Origin: an uncultured Pelagibacteraceae bacterium
GTDB lineage: Bacteria > Pseudomonadota > Alphaproteobacteria > Pelagibacterales > AG-422-B15
DNA: 64,000 bases
Direction: 5' to 3'
Assembly (NCBI GenBank): GCA_902622985.1
Contig: CACNSH010000001.1
Span: 190,036-254,035 of the forward strand
The notes below the pieces were generated by a model, which worked only from the letters and a program-made list of their open reading frames with translations, was not told the DNA's origin and ran no database searches. The translations under genes and the position numbers were made by a program. Numbering within the stretch: the first letter of the stretch is position 1; each line of letters begins with the position of its first letter. This document shows positions 1-8,619 of this stretch, piece by piece.

Positions 1-36
1 CTGGGGTCGGATGTTCGAATCATCTCGAGCGCGCCA
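1..36 (+). tRNA. 3' end of a tRNA gene, probably tRNA-Arg (partial)
   Basis: The window opens inside a tRNA. A T arm is visible (stem GGATG/CATCT around the loop TTCGAAT), followed by a seven-base acceptor strand CGAGCGC, discriminator G and an encoded CCA at 34-36. The anticodon lies upstream of the window. The acceptor end and G discriminator resemble proteobacterial tRNA-Arg(UCU/CCG) types, but the identity is inference. It converges on csaA, whose stop lies seven bases away. Confidence 0.85.
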
Positions 37-43
37 ATATAAT

Positions 44-382
44 TCAGCAAACATTAGATCCATTATCTACTTTTTGTTGTGGATGAAGCAAGATCACCTC
101 ATTATTTTCATTTATTGCCCCAAGGATTAAGACCTCTGACTCAATGCCTGCGATATTTTTTTTCTCAAAATTACATACTGCAATAATTTGTTTTTGAAGA
201 AGCTCTTCAATTGAATAGTTTGTTATTTGAGCTGAACTTTGTTTAATACCAACTTTTTCACCAAAATCTATTTTCAGCACATAAGCTGGTTTTCTCGCCT
301 TTTCGTTTATTTTTACTTCTAAAATAGTACCTACTAAGATCTCAATTTTTTCAAAATCTTCATATTTTACAATGTCTTTCAT
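44..382 (-). CDS. csaA: CsaA-type tRNA-binding / chaperone-like protein
   Basis: A 112-residue stand-alone tRNA_bind (OB-fold) protein of the length usual for CsaA. The motif SSAQIT lies near residues 48-54 and a C-terminal segment SEVLILGA follows, both typical of the family. CsaA is known as a tRNA-binding protein with secretion-chaperone activity in the cytoplasm; its exact role in alphaproteobacteria is unclear. It is divergent from the rpoH-type gene, with about 87 bases between the start codons, so the two may share a control region. Confidence 0.85.
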   Translation of the reverse strand: MKDIVKYEDFEKIEILVGTILEVKINEKARKPAYVLKIDFGEKVGIKQSSAQITNYSIEELLQKQIIAVCNFEKKNIAGIESEVLILGAINENNEVILLHPQQKVDNGSNVC

Positions 383-469
383 ATTTAATTAAGCCACATT
401 GGCAGTTTTTATCCCCTCAAAATTGAAGATTCAAATTGTCTTTTTACATTGAATTTGTATTTTGCATTC

Positions 470-1333
470 ATGTCAAGTTTTGATGATACAAATGAAATGA
501 AGTCTTTTGTTAAAAAAGCTATGTCTATTCCTTTACTTGAAGAGGATCACGAAAAGGTTTTAGCAAAAAAATGGATCAAAAATAAAGATGAAAAGGCATT
601 GCACGAACTAACTCAATCTCACATAAGGTTGGTTATAGCTTTTGCTGTTAAGTATAAGAACTACGGTCTTAATTTAAGTGACCTTATTCAAGAAGGAAAT
701 ATAGGTCTTATGAAAGCTGCAGAAAGATTTGAATTGGACAAAGAAGTTAGATTCTCAACTTATGCTGGATGGTGGATCAGGGCATCAATTCAAGACTTCG
801 TTCTAAAAAATTGGTCATTAGTAAGGATCGCGACTACCTCTAAACAAAAAAGTCTATTTTTTAGTCTCAGAAAATTAAAACAGAAAATTCATCAAACGGA
901 ACATGGATCAATCGATTTTAGGACTGCACAAGGCATTGCTAATGATTTAAATATTTCAACTTCTGATGTTATAAAAATGGACAGCAGAATTAGTCAAAAC
1001 GATAGTTCTCTCAATCACAAAATTAATGACGAAAGTGAAAGTGAGTTTATGGAACTTATTGAAGACGAAGAAGCAAGACCTGATGATAAGGTATTTGAAA
1101 AAGATCAAGTAAATTTTAAAAAAGACTTAATAAAACAAACTTTAGAGATACTTGATGAAAGAGAAGTAAAAATAATTAAGGATAGACATCTTTCAGAGGA
1201 AGTTAAAACACTTGATATACTCGGCAAGGAGTTAAAAATTTCCAAAGAGCGTGTAAGACAGATTGAAAAAGGTGCGATGATGAAGATGAAATCGTATATA
1301 TCAAATTCACAAAAGAAAGAGTTCCTTTTTTAA
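470..1333 (+). CDS. rpoH: RNA polymerase sigma-32 type factor (heat-shock sigma)
   Basis: About 287 residues. Sigma region 2 runs around residues 65-125 (LIQEGNIGLMKAAERF and FSTYAGWWIRASIQDF). An RpoH-box-like stretch (SKQKSLFFSLRKLKQK) follows near 130-145, and region 4 with an RVRQIEKGA helix is near 255-270. The Trp pair in YAGWWIR and the RpoH box separate it from RpoD. I chose ATG at 470; the frame stays open to a TTG at 449, but that adds only seven residues. Its stop overlaps the convergent L2HG oxidase gene by four bases. It should direct transcription of chaperone and protease genes. Alphaproteobacteria often carry more than one RpoH, so this could be RpoH1 or RpoH2. Confidence 0.9.
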   Translation: MSSFDDTNEMKSFVKKAMSIPLLEEDHEKVLAKKWIKNKDEKALHELTQSHIRLVIAFAVKYKNYGLNLSDLIQEGNIGLMKAAERFELDKEVRFSTYAGWWIRASIQDFVLKNWSLVRIATTSKQKSLFFSLRKLKQKIHQTEHGSIDFRTAQGIANDLNISTSDVIKMDSRISQNDSSLNHKINDESESEFMELIEDEEARPDDKVFEKDQVNFKKDLIKQTLEILDEREVKIIKDRHLSEEVKTLDILGKELKISKERVRQIEKGAMMKMKSYISNSQKKEFLF

Positions 1334-2439
1334 TTTATCATATCGGAAACGTATTCTCCAATAACAAGTGAAGAGGTCAACCCAGGTGACTCCATTCCAA
1401 ATAAGTTAACAAGATTCTTAATACCATGTGTCTCTTCTCCTTGAATTGAAAAGTCACTTTTACCCTCACCTTTATTCTTAAGTTTTGGTCTTACGCCAGA
1501 ATATCCAGCTTTAAGATCTTCAATTTTAATTGAGGGAATATATTTTATGACATCATTATGAAACAAAACCTGTCTATCTTTTTTTACTTCATAATCAATT
1601 TCATCGACCCATTCAACATCAGGTCCAAATCTAACTTGCATTCCTAAATCTAATCCCAAATGCAAACCAAGACTTGCATCATTTGGTATCGGGTAAATTA
1701 GATGACGAATCTTTAGGTCTTTACCTGTTTCGAAATAATTACCTTTGGCGAAATATGTTTTGGGAATATACTTTTTATCTAAGGGTAGAATATTATTTGC
1801 AATATTTTCAGCGTTTAGACCAGCAGCATTTATTATAACTGACGACTCTATAATTATTTCTTCTCCATCACTAAGAACAGTAGAACAATATTTCTCACCA
1901 TGAATTTCAGTACGTAAGAATTGTGAATTAAATACAATATTGCCAGAGCTTTCCTCCAATTCACCAAGATAAGACCTCATGAGAGAGTTTTGATCAACAA
2001 TGCCTGATGATGGCACGAATAATGCCTCAATACATTTCACTAAAGGCTCTTTGCTGGTAACGTAATTTCCTGTTACTCTTTCTATTCCTTCAACACCGTT
2101 ATATTCTGCTTTGGAAAAAATTTCCTCGAGTTTAGGAATTTCATTGGAAGATGTTGCAACAATGAACTTTCCTGTATTAATGTGAGGCACATTAAATTTT
2201 TGACAATATTCATACATTCTACGATTTCCATCGGCACAAAATTTAGCCTTCATTGAATCCTTGTCATAATAAACACCCGCATGAATTACTCCGCTGTTTC
2301 TGGAACTGGTAACAGAACCAAAAGTATTTTCTTTTTCCAATACAATGACTTCACGACCTTTGGCAGCAAAACTTTTAGCTATGGCTAATCCAATAACCCC
2401 TCCACCAATTACTAGTACATCTACGAAATTAGTACTCAT
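1330..2439 (-). CDS. lhgO: FAD-dependent L-2-hydroxyglutarate oxidase/dehydrogenase-like protein
   Basis: A 369-residue DAO-fold flavoprotein. The N-terminal dinucleotide motif GGGVIGL sits near residues 12-18, and the stretch NSGVIHAGVYY near 48-58 is highly characteristic of L-2-hydroxyglutarate dehydrogenases. A C-terminal FAD-domain segment (GMESPGLTSS) closes the fold. It should oxidise L-2-hydroxyglutarate to 2-oxoglutarate and pass electrons to quinone or oxygen. It is the last gene of a minus-strand run after ispH, the thioesterase and the acetyltransferase; its ATG overlaps the preceding stop by one base. A related 2-hydroxyacid substrate cannot be excluded. Confidence 0.8.
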   Translation of the reverse strand: MSTNFVDVLVIGGGVIGLAIAKSFAAKGREVIVLEKENTFGSVTSSRNSGVIHAGVYYDKDSMKAKFCADGNRRMYEYCQKFNVPHINTGKFIVATSSNEIPKLEEIFSKAEYNGVEGIERVTGNYVTSKEPLVKCIEALFVPSSGIVDQNSLMRSYLGELEESSGNIVFNSQFLRTEIHGEKYCSTVLSDGEEIIIESSVIINAAGLNAENIANNILPLDKKYIPKTYFAKGNYFETGKDLKIRHLIYPIPNDASLGLHLGLDLGMQVRFGPDVEWVDEIDYEVKKDRQVLFHNDVIKYIPSIKIEDLKAGYSGVRPKLKNKGEGKSDFSIQGEETHGIKNLVNLFGMESPGLTSSLVIGEYVSDMIN

Positions 2440-2924
2440 TAGATATTTTTAACCATTAATGAAACTTTTTTTGTATTATTTTCAGTAAACTGAAAGCCTA
2501 CATTCTTATAATTTAAACTTTCATGAAATTTTTTAGAGATTGGATTTGGTGGTTCTATGTTAAATTCGCATGCAATCATATTATATTCATCTAGTGATCT
2601 TTCGAGATCGAGATACAAACTTTTACCTATACCCAATCCTCTATATTTACTCGATATAGCAATTCTATCTATGTACGCAAAATCACCATATCTTTCAGTA
2701 AACCACTTATAATTTAAACTCTGATAATCAAGGCCAGAAGGTAAAACAAGTAAAAACCCACAAATATTTTTATCACTGTTGATAGCAACTTTAAAATAAG
2801 TTTTTTTTTCATAAAAATTTAAAAACTCCTCATATGATACGGAGTTCACAGCAGGAATGGCATCTTCATTAATCAAAATGATATCTTTTATATCCTCTAT
2901 AGTTACATTTCTTAGCTTAAACAT
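2439..2924 (-). CDS. GNAT family N-acetyltransferase
   Basis: About 161 residues with a GNAT fold. The acetyl-CoA loop is visible as SSKYRGLGIGKSLY around residues 92-105, fitting the R-x-x-G-x-G motif A. The substrate cannot be read from the sequence. I prefer the ATG at 2924 (MFKLRN), which overlaps the thioesterase stop by eight bases; an ATG at 2939 would add five residues and lengthen the overlap. Its position between a thioesterase and an oxidoreductase behind ispH suggests translational coupling, not necessarily a shared pathway. Confidence 0.8.
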   Translation of the reverse strand: MFKLRNVTIEDIKDIILINEDAIPAVNSVSYEEFLNFYEKKTYFKVAINSDKNICGFLLVLPSGLDYQSLNYKWFTERYGDFAYIDRIAISSKYRGLGIGKSLYLDLERSLDEYNMIACEFNIEPPNPISKKFHESLNYKNVGFQFTENNTKKVSLMVKNI

Positions 2925-3363
2925 CACAAGTAACTTCATAACTATTTTTATAAATTTCTGGCATTCTTACTGGCCTAAAATTAATAAGACTCACACACGC
3001 ATAGTCAACATTTGATGTAAAGACGGTTTGATTTTTTGTAATATTTATTATTTGAAAAAATCTGCTCAATCTAATTTTTTTATCAGTTTTAGTAATCCAT
3101 GTTGAAATTGCAATTTTATCATCAATGAAAAGTGATCCAGAAAAATTATTTTCACTCCTAATAACAACACATGCACATTGATTTTTTTTATAAGTATCAG
3201 GAGTTATACCTAATTTTGCAGAATGATCCCAGCTGACATGTTCACACCAGTTCAAATATACTTTGTTGTTAACATGGCCAAGAATATCAATGTCATCACT
3301 GGCAACTTTAAATTCCAAGATATGTGGATTACTATATTTCCAGCTAAGATTGTTTAAATTCAA
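2917..3363 (-). CDS. Hotdog-fold acyl-CoA thioesterase (4HBT/FcbC-like)
   Basis: A 148-residue single hotdog domain. The family signature D-x-D-x-x-G-H-V-N-N-x-x-Y-x-x-W-x-E is complete at about residues 24-42, including the catalytic Asp region and the conserved GHVNN turn. Proteins of this type hydrolyse small or medium acyl-CoA thioesters in the cytoplasm. The gene starts one base after the ispH stop and overlaps the acetyltransferase downstream, so it is almost certainly cotranscribed with ispH. The acyl specificity is not predictable here. Confidence 0.85.
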   Translation of the reverse strand: MNLNNLSWKYSNPHILEFKVASDDIDILGHVNNKVYLNWCEHVSWDHSAKLGITPDTYKKNQCACVVIRSENNFSGSLFIDDKIAISTWITKTDKKIRLSRFFQIINITKNQTVFTSNVDYACVSLINFRPVRMPEIYKNSYEVTCDV

Positions 3364-3364
3364 T

Positions 3365-4306
3365 TTAAATTCCTCTTGGTAATTTAAAACTTATATTTTC
3401 TTCACCTGCACCAACTTCTTTAACATTAATTTCAAACGCTTCTCTAAATTTAGAAATAACATCTTGAACAAGTATATCCGGAACAGAGGCTCCTGAAGAA
3501 AGGCCTATAGTTTGATGATTTTTATAATTATCAATATTTAAATTACTTGCATTTTCTAATAGCACAGAAAGATCACATCCAGATTTTTTTGCTACTTCAA
3601 CTAAACGATTTGAATTTGATGAATTTTTTGATCCTACAACAATGAAAGAGTCGCATTCATGAGCATAGTCTTTAATAGCATTCTGCCTATTTGTTGTTGC
3701 ATAACAAATATCCTCTTTAGGAGATGATTTTATATGAGGAAACTTTTTCTTTAGGGCATCTATAATTTCCTTCGTATCATCAACAGATAGTGTTGTTTGA
3801 GTTACATATGCAAGTTTATCTTCATTTTCAAACTTCAAATTTTGAATATCATCTAAATTTTCTATTAACACAATTGCGCCCGCGGGTAATTGACCAAGTG
3901 TTCCCTCTACCTCTGGATGATTTTTATGACCAATTAAAATTATTTTGTAATTTAGATTGTAAAATTTTATTGCTTGAACATGAACTTTTGTAACCAATGG
4001 ACAAGTTGCATCAACTACATATTTATTCATTTGTTTGGCCGTATCTAAAATATTTTTTGCCACACCGTGTGCTGAAAAAACCAGTGGTTTATCAATAGGA
4101 GCATCGTTGATATCCTCAATGAATATTGCGCCTTTTGCTTTTAGACCATCAATTACATGCTTGTTATGAACAATTTCATGTTTAACGTAAACGGGAGGTC
4201 CAAACTTTTCTAAAACTTCGACTACTGTATCTATTGCTCGTGTAACCCCGGCACAAAAGCCTCTCGGCGAAATAAGTAATATTTGTTTATTTTCTTTTAT
4301 ATTCAT
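3365..4306 (-). CDS. ispH: 4-hydroxy-3-methylbut-2-enyl diphosphate reductase
   Basis: 313 residues, the normal IspH length. The three cysteines that hold the 4Fe-4S cluster are visible in RGFCAGV (Cys18), DATCPLV (about residue 100) and DICYATTNRQ (about residue 200). The His in HNKHVIDGL and SAHGV, the TNRQ segment and the late SSGASVP stretch also match. It makes IPP and DMAPP in the last step of the MEP isoprenoid pathway. It is the first gene of the minus-strand run to lhgO and is divergent from the RND permease gene 34 bases away. Confidence 0.97.
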   Translation of the reverse strand: MNIKENKQILLISPRGFCAGVTRAIDTVVEVLEKFGPPVYVKHEIVHNKHVIDGLKAKGAIFIEDINDAPIDKPLVFSAHGVAKNILDTAKQMNKYVVDATCPLVTKVHVQAIKFYNLNYKIILIGHKNHPEVEGTLGQLPAGAIVLIENLDDIQNLKFENEDKLAYVTQTTLSVDDTKEIIDALKKKFPHIKSSPKEDICYATTNRQNAIKDYAHECDSFIVVGSKNSSNSNRLVEVAKKSGCDLSVLLENASNLNIDNYKNHQTIGLSSGASVPDILVQDVISKFREAFEINVKEVGAGEENISFKLPRGI

Positions 4307-4340
4307 TGTCTTATATTACTTTACATATAGATCTAAACTT

Positions 4341-6635
4341 ATGAATTTTGAAGCAATAATAGAAAAATACACAGTCAGTATTTTGGACCACAGAATTAAG
4401 ACGCTTATTGCTATTTTATTACTAGTTTTGGTTGCAACTGCTGGAGCTCGATTTTTGGAAGCGCCATCAGGATATAGAGGTTTTGTTGAGAGCGGCCAGC
4501 CAAATTACCAAGATATTCTAAATCTAGAAGAAAAATATGGAATGATAGACACATTGTCATTCGTTATTAAACCAAACAACGGTGATATTTTTCAAAAAGA
4601 TGTCATTCAATTAATACATGAATTAACTGAAGTGTCTTGGCAAACACCTTTTTCTTCAAGAGTAAGTTCATTAACAAATTTTCAGTATACGACTGTAGAT
4701 GGTGATGACATTAATATATCTGACTTCATAAGCGATACTGACTTGATGGATGAAAACAGTCTTCAGGAATTGAAATCTTTAGCGCTTCAAGAAAGAACTA
4801 TAGTAAATTTCATATTGTCTGAAAGTGCTAGAGTATCATTCGTAAATATAAGTCTTGATGTACCTGAAGATACAGGTTTTGAAGATCCAATCGAATTTGC
4901 CAATGAGCAAAAAGCGTATTTCAATAGCAAATATCCAGATGTTTTCGTAACAGTTGCTGGTTCAGCAATGTATTCAAATAACTTTCAAACAACAGCAAGA
5001 TCAGATGCAACTTCAATGTACCCGGGATTTTTGGCACTTATTATTATTCTGTCATACATATTATTAAGATCTATTACGGCTTCAGCAATTTCATTAATTG
5101 TGATTTTTTTATCTATTCTACCATCAATGGGAATGGCCGGATGGCTTGGATTTGAAGCGCAGCCGCCATTGATTATTGCACCTATTTTGATTCTTACTAT
5201 AGCCTTAGCGCATGCCATTCATATTTTGTCTATTGCATTAACAAATATGAATGAAGGAATGGATAAGAAAAAATCAATTGTTGAAAGTATGAAAATTAAT
5301 TTTACTCCAGTATTTCTTACAAGCTTTACTACTGCAGTTGGAGTGGCGGGAGTCAATTTCGGAAAAATTCCTGCTTTTAGTGAAATGGCAAATACAGTTG
5401 TTATCGGATCTACTTTCAGCTTTATTTTATCTGTAACAATACTACCAATAATTTTCATGCTTATGCCCATCAAGACCGATGGAAAATCCTCAGTGGTACT
5501 AAATGCTCTTAGTAAATTGGGTGATCTAATTTATAAATTTAAACTTTATATAATTACTTTTATAGGGCTTGCCTCCTTATTACTTATTAATCTCATTCCT
5601 AACCTCTATTTCGATGATGATTTTGATAGTTATTTTGACAGAGTAGATGACTGGGTTGAGGTAAAAAATATTGTTAATGATGAATTTGGCAGCTCTTTTT
5701 TTATATTTGCAAACTTATCATCAGAAGAAACAGATGGAATAACAAGTCCTGAATATCTGAAAAAAATTGATGAGTTTGCCAGATGGCTTGAAACACAAGA
5801 TGAAGTTGTTACTGTAACCACTGTTTCCGACATCATTAAAACATTAAATAAAAATATGAATGGGGGAAATAATGAGTTTTATTCAATCCCAGATAATAAA
5901 CCTCTTAATGCTCAATATCTTCTCATGTATGAATTTTCTGTGCCATATGGAATGGATTTAAAAAATCAAATGACTGCAGACAAATCAGAGTCAAGATTAC
6001 TGATTAGACTTAATATGGCTACTTCAAAAGAATCCATAGAATTTAATGAAAGAACTGATGAATGGATTAGAAATAATCTTCAAGGATATCAAACGGATGG
6101 GGTAGTCGGCATACCTATAATGATGCCATATGTATATCAAGAAAATACAAATGGCTTAATGAGAGGGCTTTTATTCTCATTTTCATTCATCGTAATTGTT
6201 ATTGGAATTACACTTAGAAGTCTGAAGTTGGGATTGATTAGTATAGTTCCAAATGTTGTGCCGTTTATTCTTTCTTATGGAATACTTGCAATTTTTACAA
6301 ACATCGTAACTTTTAGTCATACTTTATCTATTTTAGTATCTTTAGGACTAGTCGTAGATGCAACAATACACTTTCTATCCAAATATAAAAAGGCTGAGTC
6401 ACTTAATTTAAATGCCTCTGACGCAATTCAATATTGTTTCAAGTATGTAGGTTTTCCTATTATTGTTGCATCAATATGTTTATTTAGTGGCTTTGCATTC
6501 CTACTGCAGTCTAGTTTTCAAACAAATTTTATTTTAGGTGGTATGTGCGCACTCATTATTCTAATCGCACTAATAATTGATCTATTCTTATTACCTGCAT
6601 TATTATTAATATTTAGAAGAAAGAATGTGGTATAA
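4341..6635 (+). CDS. RND superfamily exporter, MMPL-type permease
   Basis: 764 residues with the two-fold RND layout. One transmembrane helix at about 20-38 is followed by a large periplasmic loop to about 225, then a bundle of helices to about 375. The pattern repeats with a helix near 400-420, a second periplasmic loop to about 620 and a final bundle to 760. This size and layout fit the predicted-exporter (COG1033/MMPL) branch, which moves lipids and hydrophobic molecules, rather than drug-efflux AcrB (over 1000 residues). It is followed after seven bases by a LolA-like periplasmic protein and then an outer-membrane barrel, suggesting a trans-envelope lipid carrier. Substrate unknown. Confidence 0.85.
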   Translation: MNFEAIIEKYTVSILDHRIKTLIAILLLVLVATAGARFLEAPSGYRGFVESGQPNYQDILNLEEKYGMIDTLSFVIKPNNGDIFQKDVIQLIHELTEVSWQTPFSSRVSSLTNFQYTTVDGDDINISDFISDTDLMDENSLQELKSLALQERTIVNFILSESARVSFVNISLDVPEDTGFEDPIEFANEQKAYFNSKYPDVFVTVAGSAMYSNNFQTTARSDATSMYPGFLALIIILSYILLRSITASAISLIVIFLSILPSMGMAGWLGFEAQPPLIIAPILILTIALAHAIHILSIALTNMNEGMDKKKSIVESMKINFTPVFLTSFTTAVGVAGVNFGKIPAFSEMANTVVIGSTFSFILSVTILPIIFMLMPIKTDGKSSVVLNALSKLGDLIYKFKLYIITFIGLASLLLINLIPNLYFDDDFDSYFDRVDDWVEVKNIVNDEFGSSFFIFANLSSEETDGITSPEYLKKIDEFARWLETQDEVVTVTTVSDIIKTLNKNMNGGNNEFYSIPDNKPLNAQYLLMYEFSVPYGMDLKNQMTADKSESRLLIRLNMATSKESIEFNERTDEWIRNNLQGYQTDGVVGIPIMMPYVYQENTNGLMRGLLFSFSFIVIVIGITLRSLKLGLISIVPNVVPFILSYGILAIFTNIVTFSHTLSILVSLGLVVDATIHFLSKYKKAESLNLNASDAIQYCFKYVGFPIIVASICLFSGFAFLLQSSFQTNFILGGMCALIILIALIIDLFLLPALLLIFRRKNVV

Positions 6636-6642
6636 TTAAACT

Positions 6643-7431
6643 ATGTATAAATTCTTATTAATCTTATTTTTTGTGATTTCTGTTAATACCAACCTTTTAA
6701 GTGAGGACAATTTCGAAAAAGGTTTGAGAATCGCGAAAGAGTCTTATGAAAGTACCCGTGGTTATATTGATAGTGAGTCTGATCAACTGATGATACTTGT
6801 TGACCCAAAGGGAAATGAGGTGATAAGGGAGATTTCAGGAAAAACACTAGAGAATGATGATCCCAATGATGGGGATAAATCTATAATATTTTTTAATAAA
6901 CCTAAGGATGTTGAAGGAACGGTAATGCTTTCACACACTCATGTAAATGATGATGATGATCAATGGTTGTATTTACCTGCTTTAGGTAGAGTGAAGAGGA
7001 TCTCATCTAGTAATAAATCAGGATCTTTTATGGGTAGTGAAATAGCTTTTGAAGACTTCTCTGGGAATGATTATAGAAAGTATGAATGGGAGTTTATTGG
7101 AGAGGAAGAATATGAAGGAGAGACTTGCTATAAACTTGTTTCAATACCAAAGTATAAAAATTCTGGTTATACAAAAAGAATTGGTTTTACTGACAAATTG
7201 CTGAGACCAAGAATGATAGAATACTTTGATAGGAAAGGTGAATTGTTGAAAACGTTATATTTTGAAGATTACCAACTATACAATGATAAAATCTGGAATG
7301 CTGACACTTTTAGAGTTGTGAATCATCAAAATAAAAATAAAACTATTTACAAGTGGGTCAATCGTGAACTTAATGTTGGAATCAATAAAAAAGACTTTGA
7401 AAAATCTAGTTTGTTGCGACTAGCAGATTAA
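6643..7431 (+). CDS. Periplasmic outer-membrane lipoprotein-sorting (LolA-like) protein
   Basis: 262 residues with an N-terminal signal peptide (about residues 1-20, hydrophobic after MYK). The mature part has the pattern of the LolA-like family often found beside MMPL permeases: DQWLYLPALGRVKRI near 104-118, FMGSEIAFEDF near 129-139 and GEEEYEGETCYKL near 153-165. Proteins of this family are thought to bind acyl chains in a half-barrel. It lies between the RND permease (seven bases) and the outer-membrane protein (three bases), which supports a role as periplasmic carrier. It is not LolA itself, which would be encoded elsewhere. Confidence 0.75.
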   Translation: MYKFLLILFFVISVNTNLLSEDNFEKGLRIAKESYESTRGYIDSESDQLMILVDPKGNEVIREISGKTLENDDPNDGDKSIIFFNKPKDVEGTVMLSHTHVNDDDDQWLYLPALGRVKRISSSNKSGSFMGSEIAFEDFSGNDYRKYEWEFIGEEEYEGETCYKLVSIPKYKNSGYTKRIGFTDKLLRPRMIEYFDRKGELLKTLYFEDYQLYNDKIWNADTFRVVNHQNKNKTIYKWVNRELNVGINKKDFEKSSLLRLAD

Positions 7432-7434
7432 AAA

Positions 7435-8619
7435 GTGATTTATATAAAAATTTTAAACTTTATTTTAATTGTTACTTTTATCTTTTCATTTAATTCAAAT
7501 GCCCTTGAATACAAACTATACGGACTAGTCCAGCCTGAATTTTCAATATTTACAAATGGCGACGGCAAACATCATCAATCAAAAAATAATTATTCTTTTT
7601 TTACTAAAGGTAATTTTATCTCCTATTTGGATGAAAGGGATGCGAAAATAACAATCAGCGCAATTGCTAGGTACGATGAGAAAGATAGTGAAAGACGTTA
7701 TATTGATTTTCAAAAATTGAAATATGAGCAGTATTTTGAAAACTATACTTTTAAAATCGGTAATGAAATAATTTTTTGGGGAGTAAACGAAAGTTTTAAT
7801 ATTATTGATATAATCAATCAATCAAACCTAGCTGAGGATATGACTGGCACTAAAAAGCTTGGCCAACCTTTGCTTTCACTAGCTTATGATAATAATTATG
7901 GAACAATTGACCTTCATTTAATGCCTTATTTTATTGAAAGAAAGTTTCCCAGTAAAAATGGTAGGCCCAGGCTTGCCCTTGAAGTGGATCAAAACTCAAT
8001 AACTTATGAGTCATCTGCTAAGGAACAAAATTTAGATTTTGCCTTAAGATATTCAATGGTTTATGACGATTATGATATTGGTATTGCCCATTTTCATGGC
8101 AATAATCGCGCACCGCAACTAAATATTAATCCTTCAACTCTTAAATTTAATCCCCACTATACAATTCTCTCACAAACCAGCCTTGACATTCAAGCAACAA
8201 AAGGTGCTTGGCTATATAAGTTAGAGGCCTTAAGTGCAAAAGACGGAAACGAGAGACATCTAGGTGTTGCAGGAGGCTTTGAATATACTTTTTACGGAAT
8301 TAGAGACTCTCAAAGTGATCTTGGCCTTGTCATCGAATACTCTTTTGATGATAGAAATAGTTATCCCTTTAATAATGACAGCGTTGCAGCCTTAAGGTGG
8401 ACTAAAAATGATATTAATTCGACATCTCTTTTAGCTGGGATGTTTATCGACATGAGAGGCAATTCAAACAGATTTATTGCTGAATATGAGCAAAGAATTA
8501 ATAATAATATAAAATTATTTATTGATGCTACATTTAATGGAAGCATTGACAGTCAAGACTTTACTTATGCTTTTGAGGAGGACTCAGTATTTTCAATTAA
8601 GTTAGCAAGATATTTTTAG
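7435..8619 (+). CDS. Outer-membrane beta-barrel protein of the RND cassette
   Basis: 394 residues starting at GTG 7435, with a signal peptide to about residue 23 (hydrophobic core IVTFIFSF, then SNALE). The rest alternates polar and hydrophobic residues in many short strands and ends in ...KLARYF, a C-terminal aromatic residue as expected for BAM-inserted barrels. It resembles DUF1302-type barrel proteins that travel with MMPL permeases, but I cannot name the family with certainty. Its stop overlaps the convergent acyl-CoA ligase gene by four bases. Probable role: outer-membrane end of the permease/LolA-like pathway. Confidence 0.65.
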   Translation: MIYIKILNFILIVTFIFSFNSNALEYKLYGLVQPEFSIFTNGDGKHHQSKNNYSFFTKGNFISYLDERDAKITISAIARYDEKDSERRYIDFQKLKYEQYFENYTFKIGNEIIFWGVNESFNIIDIINQSNLAEDMTGTKKLGQPLLSLAYDNNYGTIDLHLMPYFIERKFPSKNGRPRLALEVDQNSITYESSAKEQNLDFALRYSMVYDDYDIGIAHFHGNNRAPQLNINPSTLKFNPHYTILSQTSLDIQATKGAWLYKLEALSAKDGNERHLGVAGGFEYTFYGIRDSQSDLGLVIEYSFDDRNSYPFNNDSVAALRWTKNDINSTSLLAGMFIDMRGNSNRFIAEYEQRINNNIKLFIDATFNGSIDSQDFTYAFEEDSVFSIKLARYF

